From Peteryoungia wuzhouensis (lineage in GTDB: Bacteria > Pseudomonadota > Alphaproteobacteria > Rhizobiales > Rhizobiaceae): a DNA stretch of 64,000 bases. Of the stretch, positions 45,972 to 54,406 are shown piece after piece; position 1 is the first letter of the stretch; the number at the start of each line of letters is the position of its first letter. Location of the stretch: assembly GCF_003205195.1 (NCBI RefSeq), contig NZ_QJRY01000001.1, forward strand, positions 930,001 through 994,000, written 5' to 3'. The notes beneath the pieces were generated by a model that saw nothing but the letters and a program-made list of their open reading frames with translations, had not been told where the DNA came from and made no database searches. A program made the translations under genes and the position numbers.

Positions 45972-48900
45972 CTATCTAGCCTGTCTGACCACTGCCCCAT
46001 CGGTATCAGCCGGGGCGAATGCCAGAAGCGCGTTCGTTGCCTGAAGCAGCCCCATCATCCGAAGGAACGGGGTCAGGTCACGGAACTGCCGGTATTCCGT
46101 CTGGTCCATCTCTTGGTCGGTGCGCATAGCGGCTGCGGCCATGCCTTCGGCCAACTTCTTCAGGTCGGTCACGTTCTTGTAGACCGGCGACCCTGTGAGC
46201 GGATCGGACCCCAGGCCAGAGCTTCGGGCATTGCTGAAGACCCGAAGATCCTCACCGGCCGGAATGCTTGCCCCTGCCAACACCGTGTCGATGATCATGG
46301 GGAACACCGACGAGAAGGCACCACGTTGGAAGCCCCCGGCCATGATCCCGTCGAGCGATAGGCGCTCTTTCAGGAACTCTTCCCGGTCATCTCGACCGAA
46401 GCTGTTCAGGTACTGCTGCCCGGCATAGATCATGCTGCCCCATAGCGAGGACACAAGCAGGGCTTTGGCTATGTAGGTCGGCCCCAGCTTCAGCCCGCCC
46501 ACGGTGTTCACTGCCAAGGCGTTGAACATGTAGGACTTGAACTGCATGAGAAGCCCAGCGATTGGCCCGGCGAAACGCTTGCGGAGGGCGTTAGGCGATG
46601 GCTCCAGCACGGTCTTGTTGACCTCGCGACGGACGATCCCAAGGAACCTGTCGTAAGCCTCAGCCTGTTCAGGGGACAGCTTGCGCTGCTTGTCGCTGTT
46701 CCAACGGCGGATCACTCCATCATTGGTCAGGTCCATCTTCCCGGCGACCATGCGGATATCGGCAAGGGTCCGCTCATCTAGACCGAACTCGTTCAACCAC
46801 TGCTGGCTGACCTTGGCCCGGCCCGTGGCAATGTCCACGAACTTCTGAGAGATGGCCCTTGCGGACATGGTCTGAAGGAAGTCCGTCACCGGGTTCATGC
46901 CCCCGATGTTGGCCGTCAGGTTGGACAGGGTCGCGGTCTTGGCCTGAACGCGGGCAAGGAACTTGGTCGTGCTGTCGGCATCGAACAGTTCGCCGTCTAC
47001 GTTCATATCCTCGTGGGTCACGAACATGCGCCGGTCTGAGGTACGGAAGCCGACCCCAAGCGATGATTGGACTTCGCGGAATAGTTCGTCCGCCTCTGTC
47101 CCGCCCCGTTTGAACACGTCGAAGAAGTCTCGCATACGTGCTGTCTTGACGAGGTTCCGAACGCCATAGCGCAAGGCAATCACCGGGAGATCCCCAACGT
47201 TGGCAATCCCGCTCTGCTGCATGAACCGGACGAATGCCAGATCCTTGAAGATGCGGACGGTGAGCTTGGCCTTCATGCTCATGTCTGGGAAGATCTCCTT
47301 GCCCATGAGCTTGTCGGCTTGGAAGGTCAGTTCGACGCGGGCCTCGTCCAGTGCGGACTTGGTCAGACCCGGTTCTAGCCGCCCCTCACGCTTCAGCTTG
47401 TCGAAGTCCGTAAGCTCGCTGATCGAAGTCCGAAGCTCTGCCTCAGACCGATACCCTGCCTTCTGCAAGGCAATGTGCCGGTTGATCGACGTGGCGTAGT
47501 CCTCATAGTTGTCCCGTGCAGAGCGGCGGGTGAGGTCTCGCAACGACGTGGCATAGTCCCGAGCGTTGGGCAGATCCTTGAACATGGACGGAATGAATGG
47601 CTCTTCCCGTTCCATGACAGCCCGGCGTCTGAAGTTATTCGGGCCGGTCTTCTGCTTGTAGCCGAACGCCTCCAAGAACTCTTCGACCTCATCGGCCTTG
47701 GCCCCTGCGTCGGCCAGCATCTCACGGACTGCGGTCTCACTGTCCCCGGAAAGGGCGGCAAGCCGTGGCGGTGCGCTGCCGTCAACCTTGGTCGCCATGA
47801 CCGTGTCAACGAAGCGTTTGGCCAGCCGTTCGACCTTGGCGTCTCGTGCTGCTTCAGCAGCCTTGCGTGCCTTTGCTCCACCGGGGGCGGCATCCATCCG
47901 CTTGTAGAGATCCGGCTGGGCACGCAGGAAGGCTTGCTTCACGACGTCAACGAGACCGTCCATGCCGATGCGGTCGACCACCTGGGAGACTTCCTTGCGC
48001 CGGTAGATCATCGGCACGTAGTTGTCATCACGCTCGACCTTCTGCGCCCACTCGGCGCCGGACGCCTTGGCCTCGTCCAGCTTCTTCCCGTAACCCTCGT
48101 TGCGATACCAGTCTGCCATCTTCTGGATCGGGCTGTCGGGGTCTGCCGTGTGCGGGTGTTCCATGGCGATGGCAACACGCCGGTCAAAGTCCTGCTCCAG
48201 CTCTGCATGGTTCAGCACCTTCTTGACCCCGGTGAAGCCTTGGCTTTCGGCCCACTGGTCGAAGTTCGATTGGAAGGCGCGCTGGCCATTTGCCAAGTCG
48301 GTGCGTGACAGGCGCTCGTTGACCTCCCATGCACTCCCTGCCCCGCGCATCCGGTCGCCCCCGGTCCCTGTGAGGTCTGGCATGATCCGCTTATAGAGAT
48401 CCGCGACCCCTGATCCCGCCTTGGTCCGAAGGAGGACGTCGGAAGAGAGGAAGCCGGGCAAGAGCTTGTCGGCAGCACGCTCAAGGCCCCGCCTGACGTC
48501 TGCATTTGGAGTCGGGTTGCGCATGGCGCCGACCGAGCTGTCCTTGGGACGCAGGAACGCCTCAGCCTGAGGGCCTAGCTTGTAGCCCATGCCTTCGGCC
48601 TTATCCGCCAGCATGTTGCGGGCCTTGTTGCCGAACGCAGCGGACGCTTCAGCCAAGTCGTCCGAGACTTCCGCACCGCGCACGATCGATCCGATCCCGG
48701 CACCGATGGCCACGCCGGTCAGCGCATTGATCGCGAAGTCGTCAACGCCGAAGTTGGGGTCTACCTGGGCCTGAATGCCTGAGGCAATGGCCGCATCACT
48801 GAGACCGATGATCCCGGCTTCAGCCATCCTCGTGACCCGGCTTGCGGCTGTCGTTGCACGCAGGGCGTTGGAAGTCATGACGACCCCCTTGCCGACCACG

Positions 48901-49937
48901 CCACCGGCCAGGAGTGAGACCGGATCGAGGATGTTCGTTGCGAAGGCTGCGCCGATTGCCAGGGGCGAGCGCTCGAAGATCTGGCTGTCGTCCCGCGAAC
49001 GGTCAAGCTGGCGGCGTAGCTCCATGGCGCTGCTGTCAGATACGGCCCGGCCGATGACCCATTCACGTTCGTCAGGGTTCAGTCCGTCCAGCTTGGTGCC
49101 AAACTTGCCCATATCGGTGTTGTCGAGCCACGACTGATCCGGCTGCATGGCCAGATTGTTGCCGTACTGGATCACCTGCACGGTCGGGGTCGAGCGCATA
49201 GCGGCGCCGCCAACCTGTCCCCAAGTTGGCTCTGGGCCAGCCGCGCCGGGCGGTGTCGTGAAGCTGTCCGTGGGTCCGGCCCTGTCCATCCATGAGGAGG
49301 GTTGCCAATTGTCGGGCGTCCCGGCCGGTGCTGCGGATGGGGTCGGCACCTGCGGAGGGTTGGCGCGGGGCTGGTACTGTTCGCCGGTCTGGTCGAAGCC
49401 GCCCTGAAGCAGCGCCTGATTAGCGTTACTGCGGGCCGCTGCCGCCTCTGCGAAGGACGGCATGGGCTTTCCCTGCGGAACACTGCCGAACGCTTCTGTA
49501 AGCCAGCTTGGGGCCGTGCTGGACGATCCACCTGCACCCCAGACTCCGGGGTTGCCGAAGCCAATGTGCATTGAGCCGGGCTGCATGTAGCCAGGGCCAG
49601 CACCGAAGCCGGTCACACCATTGGCACGGGCTTTGCGGACAATGTCCTGATAGACCGGGAGGTCTTCAGCGTTGGTCCAATCGAGGCGGCGGCCGTCCTT
49701 GTAGAAGAACACGTCTGCTGCATTGCCGTGATCGTGCCGGGTCGAGCCGGTGCGGGTTCCCAAGCCTTTCGCAGCTTCCTGCTTTGTGACTTGCCCGCCG
49801 CTGAACACTTCCATCGTCACGCCCATTTCGCCAAGGAAGGCCATAGCGGACGTGAGCTGGTCGTTCAGTGGTCGGTTCCGCTTCTTGCCTTGGTTGGCCA
49901 TGCGGAGGAATTCGTAGTTGGTGTTCTCGTCAGTCAT
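45972..49937 (-). CDS. Large virion-type protein (podovirus internal core-like) with M15 peptidase N-terminus
   Basis: A 1321-residue protein. The N-terminal about 130 residues match an M15/VanY-like peptidase: the metal motif is RHDHGNAADVFF with a second His in MHIGFG. A Pro/Ala/Gln-rich linker (residues about 145-235) follows, then a long segment with hydrophobic stretches (IGAAFATNILDPVSLLAGGVVGKGVVM, DFAINALTGVAIGAGIGSIV) and charged helical regions. Total length is close to that of T7 gp16 (1318 residues), which has an N-terminal lysis domain and forms the ejection channel. Ejectosome function is therefore inferred, not seen. No other virion gene is present in this element. Confidence 0.6.
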   Translation of the reverse strand: MTDENTNYEFLRMANQGKKRNRPLNDQLTSAMAFLGEMGVTMEVFSGGQVTKQEAAKGLGTRTGSTRHDHGNAADVFFYKDGRRLDWTNAEDLPVYQDIVRKARANGVTGFGAGPGYMQPGSMHIGFGNPGVWGAGGSSSTAPSWLTEAFGSVPQGKPMPSFAEAAAARSNANQALLQGGFDQTGEQYQPRANPPQVPTPSAAPAGTPDNWQPSSWMDRAGPTDSFTTPPGAAGPEPTWGQVGGAAMRSTPTVQVIQYGNNLAMQPDQSWLDNTDMGKFGTKLDGLNPDEREWVIGRAVSDSSAMELRRQLDRSRDDSQIFERSPLAIGAAFATNILDPVSLLAGGVVGKGVVMTSNALRATTAASRVTRMAEAGIIGLSDAAIASGIQAQVDPNFGVDDFAINALTGVAIGAGIGSIVRGAEVSDDLAEASAAFGNKARNMLADKAEGMGYKLGPQAEAFLRPKDSSVGAMRNPTPNADVRRGLERAADKLLPGFLSSDVLLRTKAGSGVADLYKRIMPDLTGTGGDRMRGAGSAWEVNERLSRTDLANGQRAFQSNFDQWAESQGFTGVKKVLNHAELEQDFDRRVAIAMEHPHTADPDSPIQKMADWYRNEGYGKKLDEAKASGAEWAQKVERDDNYVPMIYRRKEVSQVVDRIGMDGLVDVVKQAFLRAQPDLYKRMDAAPGGAKARKAAEAARDAKVERLAKRFVDTVMATKVDGSAPPRLAALSGDSETAVREMLADAGAKADEVEEFLEAFGYKQKTGPNNFRRRAVMEREEPFIPSMFKDLPNARDYATSLRDLTRRSARDNYEDYATSINRHIALQKAGYRSEAELRTSISELTDFDKLKREGRLEPGLTKSALDEARVELTFQADKLMGKEIFPDMSMKAKLTVRIFKDLAFVRFMQQSGIANVGDLPVIALRYGVRNLVKTARMRDFFDVFKRGGTEADELFREVQSSLGVGFRTSDRRMFVTHEDMNVDGELFDADSTTKFLARVQAKTATLSNLTANIGGMNPVTDFLQTMSARAISQKFVDIATGRAKVSQQWLNEFGLDERTLADIRMVAGKMDLTNDGVIRRWNSDKQRKLSPEQAEAYDRFLGIVRREVNKTVLEPSPNALRKRFAGPIAGLLMQFKSYMFNALAVNTVGGLKLGPTYIAKALLVSSLWGSMIYAGQQYLNSFGRDDREEFLKERLSLDGIMAGGFQRGAFSSVFPMIIDTVLAGASIPAGEDLRVFSNARSSGLGSDPLTGSPVYKNVTDLKKLAEGMAAAAMRTDQEMDQTEYRQFRDLTPFLRMMGLLQATNALLAFAPADTDGAVVRQAR

Positions 49938-50393
49938 GTGGAGGTCTCCAAAAGGAACGCCCAGCGCTTGGCCGGGGCATTGATGACGGGTGTCGTCGTT
50001 GAATTGGAGCGGGCAGAAATCGCCGCGCGCTATTGCTGAAGACCGGGATGACGGGGCCGACCCCTGTTGATGGGAGACCCATGGTCACTACGGTCTGAGT
50101 GCAGCCCCTTCAGGCTATGGCTTTCGGCCATGCTTCAGGCGGTGCTGTGATGGTCTGGCTTGATTGGATTTCTCCCCCATCACCATGGTCTGACAGCGAT
50201 CCATAGGAAGGCTCAAAGCTATGGCTCGAAGCGTTGCCTTGGGCTTACTGTCGGACATGGTGATCATGGGGGAAATAACCGACAAGGAGGGTCTGTGAGC
50301 GGAGGCTGAAAGCAGAGCTATAAGAAGAGCCTGAAGCTATATAGTAGGGATGTAACGCCTCAATTCAGGTGAATATCCATACATATCAGGGTC
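49938..50393. other. Structured intergenic region with long inverted repeats
   Basis: 456 bases between the HTH gene and the virion-type gene, with no convincing gene. An imperfect inverted repeat pairs 50168-50195 (containing CTCCCCCATCACCATGG) with 50249-50276 (containing GGACATGGTGATCATGGGGG). Smaller hairpins, for example ATGGC-CTTTCG-GCCAT just before it, also occur. A possible minus-strand promoter has TTGAGG and TATATA near 50360. It may be an RNA structure or a regulatory region. Confidence 0.45.
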
Positions 50394-50792
50394 TTACTCG
50401 GTCTTGCTTATTTGGGTCGCTTCGAATTTGGCCACCCTCAAATGGTAGTGGACCATGCGTCGAGAGATGCCCAGAAGCCGCCCGATCTCCGCTTGTGACC
50501 GACCCTTTTGCACCTCTTCAAGAATGCGGTCGCGGTGGTCACGGACCCGGATGCAGTCGCCCTCTTGGATGAAGGGTGTGACCGCCCGAACGGGTCGAAG
50601 GCTTTCAACCTCTGCCGCCCGCTGGTCCCGCCCTGCCATCTCTTCGGCATAGGCTGGGCAAGACGTGTTGAGGTAGCGTCGGACACTGCGGAGCGAGATG
50701 CCCAACAGGTCGGCCATGGAAGGCCGTGGGAAGCCTTCGGAGGCCAGCGCCATGATTGCCTTGTGCTGGAATTCGGTTGCGTCCCTAGCCAT
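50394..50792 (-). CDS. Double helix-turn-helix DNA-binding protein
   Basis: A 132-residue protein with two HTH units: RPSMADLLGISLRSVRRYLN near residue 28 and GRSQAEIGRLLGISRRMVHYHL near residue 95. They resemble transposase or terminase small subunit-like domains; a regulator is also possible. The start at 50792 (MARDATEFQHK) overlaps the HNH gene end by eight bases, so the two genes are probably co-translated. No enzymatic motif is present. Confidence 0.7.
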   Translation of the reverse strand: MARDATEFQHKAIMALASEGFPRPSMADLLGISLRSVRRYLNTSCPAYAEEMAGRDQRAAEVESLRPVRAVTPFIQEGDCIRVRDHRDRILEEVQKGRSQAEIGRLLGISRRMVHYHLRVAKFEATQISKTE

Positions 50793-51294
50793 GCGAGCGC
50801 CGCTTGCTGTAGTCATTGCCCAGGGCTGCGGCACTCATCTTGGCGCGGGTCTCTGGCGAGTGCTGTCTGCCGTAGAACGGATTATTGGCGCCCCTGTTGT
50901 TCCGCAGATGCTTGGCCATGCAGCCGGGGGCATTGCAGTTCTCGCGTTGGGTCATCCACTTGAGGTTTGCCGGGCGATTGTTACCGGGGTCATCGTCAAG
51001 ATGGCCGACCACGATACGTTGATTGGACAGCGGCGGGAGACCATGGAAGGCGAGAGCGACAAGCCGGTGCACGGCATGTCTCTTGGAGAGCGCGGGACCA
51101 TCGCCGACCAGTGGAATGTTGGCGTAGCGGTATCCAAGCTTGTCGGCCTGTTGCGGGATGATATGGCCGGGCTGCATACGAGAACGCTTGGGGCCGATGT
51201 AGCGAATTCGCCCGTGTGAAGACGCCTCGATATGCGGCATCGTGGGCACGGGTCGCCATTCCTCGACCTCAAGGCCGGGGTTCATTTCTGTCAT
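50785..51294 (-). CDS. HNH endonuclease with NUMOD4 and NUMOD3 motifs
   Basis: A 169-residue homing endonuclease-like protein. EEWRPVPTMPHIEASSHGRIRYIGP is a NUMOD4 motif, RHAVHRLVALAFHG...VVGHLDDDPGNNRPANLKWMTQRENC is the HNH domain with the catalytic His and Asn, and NPFYGRQHSPETRAKMSAAA is NUMOD3. Such enzymes are common in phages and self-splicing introns. It is free-standing here and could be a packaging-type or mobile HNH nuclease. It ends eight bases inside the following HTH gene. Confidence 0.85.
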   Translation of the reverse strand: MTEMNPGLEVEEWRPVPTMPHIEASSHGRIRYIGPKRSRMQPGHIIPQQADKLGYRYANIPLVGDGPALSKRHAVHRLVALAFHGLPPLSNQRIVVGHLDDDPGNNRPANLKWMTQRENCNAPGCMAKHLRNNRGANNPFYGRQHSPETRAKMSAAALGNDYSKRRSHG

Positions 51295-51600
51295 GCGGAA
51301 GTCTTTCAGTTATTGGGGGGATAGAGCTTGCTGCGCTCACAAGATCCGCCCAACGCCTCGCTGCCAGCCAGTGTCGCTAGACGCGACTAGCCAAACGCAC
51401 ATGCGCGCACGGCAACGCAAACGCCCTCACGGACTTCCACGAACATGGAGGCGCTGGGTCGGTGCGGTGGTCTGGGTCAGTCGCGTCAAGCGACGGTGGG
51501 ATGGTGGAGGAGAGGGCGGATCGTGAAAGGGCAGCGGGCTGGGATAACGGGGCGCGGTCTGTATGAAGCCCGTCACAGAGGAGTCGTTTGGTTTGAGACC
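51295..51600. other. Intergenic stretch before the repeat array
   Basis: About 300 bases with no gene seen on either strand. It includes a run GGAGGAGAGGGCGG near 51505 and the first weak unit of the repeat array at its end. No promoter could be assigned with confidence. Confidence 0.3.
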
Positions 51601-51601
51601 T

Positions 51602-52563
51602 CAGGCGCGGGGTAACTCAGCACTATCGAAGTGGTGTAGTAATTCCCGACCGTCGAAGGGGCGTCGTAACTCAATGCTGTCGAAGGCATGGGGTTAGGTC
51701 GCATCATCTAAGGCGGTGGGTAATTCGCTGCCGATCTAAGAGGAGTTGTAACTCACGCTGGTCAAAGGCTGGGGGTTAGGTCGGCCCCTCGAAGGCGTGT
51801 AGTAATTCAACACTGTCGAAGTGGAGGGGTAACTCATGCTGGTCGAAGTGGTGTCGTAACTCACAGACCGTCGAAGGCGTGTCGTAACTCAATGCCGTCG
51901 AAGGCATGTGGTTAGGTCGCATCATCTAAGGCGTGGGGTAATTGCTGGACGATCTAAGTGGGGGGTAACTCAAGACGGTCAAAGGCGGGGGGTTAGGTCG
52001 GCCTGTCGAAGGCGTGTAGTAACTCAACACTGTCGAAGTGGAGTGGTAATTCCCGCGCATCCTAAGTGAGGGGGTAATTCGTGCCGGTCTAAGTGGTGGG
52101 GTAATTCATGACCTTCTAAGGGACGTCGTTAGGTGCCCTGATCAAAGGCGCGGGGTAATTCGCTGTCGATCTAAGGCATGTGGTAACTCATGGCCAATCT
52201 AAGTGAAGTCGTTAGGACTGCCTGTCGAAGGCAGGGGGTAATTGTCCCGTGACCTAAGTGGGTGGGTAATTCACGCCGGTCGAAGGCGTGTAGTTAGGTT
52301 TGCGCGTCGAAGGCGGGGGGTAATTCGTTGCTCTCAAAGGCAGGGGGTAACTGGTTGTCGATCTAAGGGAAGTGGTAATTCAGACCGTCGAAGGCAGGGG
52401 GTTAGGTCTGTTGGTCGATCTAAGGGGCGGGGTAATTGCCCGGCAACCAAAGTGATGGGGTAATTGCCTGTCGATCTAAGGCGAGTTTTAATTCAGACCG
52501 AACTGAAGTGGTGGGGTAACTCCCAGACAGCCAAAGGCATGTGGTAATTCCCGCCGACCGCTA
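51602..52563. repeat. Array of about 35 degenerate 27-bp tandem repeats
   Basis: About 35 tandem units of 26-31 bases, each opening TC(G/T/A)AAGG or TCTAAGTG, with a middle GGTAA(T/C)TC or GGTTAGGTC, and a variable 6-8-base tail. No reading frame is continuous. Units 3 to 9 and 11 to 17 match one another (unit starts at 51653 and 51871), so there is a higher-order period of 218 bases. The final unit overlaps the TAG stop of the integrase-like gene at 52561. The period is not constant enough for a CRISPR and there are no constant spacers. A protein-binding or origin/segregation role is possible. Confidence 0.9.
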
Positions 52564-53133
52564 GGCCCACGCACTGACCACGGCCTCAGTCTTCAGCCAT
52601 AGCGGGCCGTTGCCGGGGTTCGCGATCCTGACGAACTTGGTGCGCGTCGTGTGGCGTTCCTGACGCAATGCGATGGGGCATTGGTCGGACTGACCCCGCC
52701 TCCTCCCTGGTCGCCAGCTTGCCGCCCCACTGTCGCTTGCCACTTCGAGAAGCTGAAGCACCGACCGCGCCGCTAACTCCGCATTGGGACGGCTGACCAG
52801 ATATGACCTCAGCCCCTCTTCGGTGATCTCCTCAGCCATGCGGTCGGCACCCATGGACGTGACGAACTCCAGCGCGAAGGCATAGAGAACGGGGCCGGTC
52901 CTCTTCGTGTGCCATCCTCCCGGCCGTCTCCAGGCAGCGCTGAGGACTGCGGAAAGCGTGCCTTTGGCTGGTCTGACGGATGGCCATGGGCGTTCCTCGT
53001 GCAGGGCTGCAATCATGGCGGTCTCAAGTTCGCGGGCTTGGTCTCGCGTGGTGGCGGCATCGACCAAAAGAGGCCCACGACCCTTGCCCCGGATGGTCAC
53101 GACATAGAGAGAGTTGTGCCTGTGGATGGCCAT
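52561..53133 (-). CDS. Protein resembling the N-terminal half of a tyrosine integrase
   Basis: A 190-residue protein with an N-terminal strand-rich part (HRHNSLYVVTIRGKGRGPLLVDAATTRDQARELETAMIAAL) similar to an arm-binding domain and a helical part (TLSAVLSAAWRRPGGWHTKRTGPVLYAFALEFVTSMGADRMAEEITEEGLRSYLVSR) similar to a core-binding domain. The catalytic R-HxxR-Y residues are missing, so it cannot recombine DNA alone. It lies at the right edge of the repeat array and its stop codon is inside a repeat unit; it may bind the array. It could instead be a decayed integrase fragment. GAGG precedes the ATG. Confidence 0.55.
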   Translation of the reverse strand: MAIHRHNSLYVVTIRGKGRGPLLVDAATTRDQARELETAMIAALHEERPWPSVRPAKGTLSAVLSAAWRRPGGWHTKRTGPVLYAFALEFVTSMGADRMAEEITEEGLRSYLVSRPNAELAARSVLQLLEVASDSGAASWRPGRRRGQSDQCPIALRQERHTTRTKFVRIANPGNGPLWLKTEAVVSAWA

Positions 53134-53153
53134 GGGAAGAGCCTCGTGAATTG

Positions 53154-53197
53154 CCTGTGGATCTAAGTGAGGGGGATAGGTACGCCCCCGGTCTAGG
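53154..53197. repeat. Isolated repeat units upstream of the integrase-like gene
   Basis: Two further units of the 27-bp family occur outside the main array: ATCTAAGTGAGGGGG-ATAGG near 53154 and TCTAGGCCCGG near 53187. The second contains the stop codon of the winged-helix gene, just as the array's last unit contains the stop codon of the integrase-like gene (CTAGGCCC at both places). Confidence 0.6.
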
Positions 53198-53543
53198 CCC
53201 GGTTGGACAGGATGGCGTCCAGGCGCCGGTATACCTGAAGACCCTTGTTGGTGAGCATAGGGATGCGCTTGCGGTAATCGTCAGGAGAGGTCCGGGTCGT
53301 GACAAGATCAAGGGGGTCGTGACCTTTCGGTGCGTTCCATTTGGACAGGTCTTGGATATGGCGGGAAGCGGTAGCCTGTGGCACGCCTAGACGCTCAGCC
53401 ATTTCCATCACACCCCATTCCCGGCGCTCCAGATCGTTGCGTGCGACTTCGAAGAAGAACCGCATGTGTTGGACCGGAAAGGACTTCCAATGGGACTGGA
53501 ACACCTCCAGCCCTTTGACCATCGTGAAGCAGCCTTTGGACAT
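53193..53543 (-). CDS. Winged-helix (MarR-like) protein
   Basis: A 116-residue protein with the wHTH order MRFFFEVARNDLERREWGVMEMAERLGVPQATASRHIQDLSK (helix-turn-helix) and RKRIPMLTNKGLQVYRRLDAIL (wing and C-terminal helix), as in MarR/phage replication-initiation regulators. The start follows AGGA. It is preceded by a 50-residue ORF ending three bases upstream. Likely a regulator of the element. Confidence 0.75.
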   Translation of the reverse strand: MSKGCFTMVKGLEVFQSHWKSFPVQHMRFFFEVARNDLERREWGVMEMAERLGVPQATASRHIQDLSKWNAPKGHDPLDLVTTRTSPDDYRKRIPMLTNKGLQVYRRLDAILSNRA

Positions 53544-53546
53544 GCG

Positions 53547-53699
53547 TTACGTTCCTGCTTGAAGCTTTGCGGGGCGGCTGCGGCTGAAGATCGGACGGGC
53601 GCCGAACTCCCAGTAGATTTCACGGCCCATGACCCTGACGAAGAGGCCAAGGCGTGTCAGGTCAAACTCGAATGCGTTGGTTTCCATCGATATGTGCAT
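53547..53699 (-). CDS. Small hypothetical protein
   Basis: About 50 residues beginning MHISMETNAFEFDLTRLGLFVRVMGREIYWEFG, ending three bases before the winged-helix gene. The longer reading from 53783 adds unlikely residues. The start has GAAGAGGA about ten bases upstream. No family is recognised; the position suggests co-translation with the winged-helix gene. Confidence 0.5.
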   Translation of the reverse strand: MHISMETNAFEFDLTRLGLFVRVMGREIYWEFGARPIFSRSRPAKLQAGT

Positions 53700-53783
53700 G
53701 TGGTCTTGGTCCTCTTCAGGCCCGCCAAATGCAGGGCCAACGGGGCACGACAACACGATGAAAATGGGACGGTCAACGGGCAA

Positions 53784-54047
53784 ATACGTGGGTCACAAAA
53801 GTATTTTCAAGCATTTGTAATGGCTTACGAAAAGTGCCCAATGTTTCGTTTGCACTACATCGGAGGATGGAAGTGAGCGCGCCCGGCCGGTTGCTTTTCG
53901 ATTTCGGGCATTCGTTTGCACTGCTTCGGCCATGCGGTTGGCTGGGCGTGCGGCTAGGCTTTGAGCAGTGCAGCCTCTGACCCCTGAATTCTCATGTCTT
54001 GCCCCTGTCGCATTCATGTTCCAGCATAGGGAACGATGGAGGCAGCT
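53784..54047. other. Divergent intergenic region in the element
   Basis: 264 bases separating the leftward winged-helix group from a rightward gene. It contains promoter-like AT-rich DNA around 53800-53840 (AAAGTATTTTCAAGC) and no convincing gene. Both directions presumably start here. Confidence 0.4.
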
Positions 54048-54278
54048 ATGTCAGAAGACAGGAAAGACCCGGCTGAACGCATCCTGATTGCCCGTGCCAT
54101 CCGCAAGGTGCGGAATGCTCACGGCGCTTGGATGGCCAAAGACCCGAACACGCGTGAACTCATTGCCGAGCTTGTCCATAGCGGCATTGATCAGGAGGAC
54201 GAATTGGTCGAGCTGGTCGAGATCTCTGCGATGGCCGGGGGCAAGCGTTACGACAAGACCACGGCGACGTTCCAATAG
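54048..54278 (+). CDS. Small hypothetical protein
   Basis: A 76-residue charged, helical protein starting MSEDRKDPAERILIARAIRKVRNAHGAW, with TGGAGG five bases before the ATG. Ends EISAMAGGKRYDKTTATFQ. No family is recognised. It is the only rightward gene between the integrase and the right attachment site, so it may be an early regulator or antirepressor-type gene. Confidence 0.6.
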   Translation: MSEDRKDPAERILIARAIRKVRNAHGAWMAKDPNTRELIAELVHSGIDQEDELVELVEISAMAGGKRYDKTTATFQ

Positions 54279-54406
54279 GGCGGCTTCCGGCTGGGTGTTG
54301 AGCGGTGCGGCAGGATGCCGTTGGGGCGACCGAAATAGGAACAGATGTGCGCACGTATGCGTCTGTGTAATGTTATACAGTTACATGAAAAGACAAAGGA
54401 AAGAGC

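Noticed and set aside
16273..50018. Identical 18 bases GAATTGGAGCGGGCAGAA at 16273 and 50001
   Set aside because: Exact but isolated. The surrounding sequence does not continue to match, so it may be a chance or a decayed tRNA-Gly-like end; it does not mark a second element.
52242..52463. 73-codon reading frame inside the repeat array
   Set aside because: It is read through the repeats, is Arg-rich by base composition only, and has no ribosome binding site.
51602..52563. CRISPR array
   Set aside because: Units are degenerate along their length with no constant spacers and no cas genes nearby; the period also varies from 26 to 31 bases.
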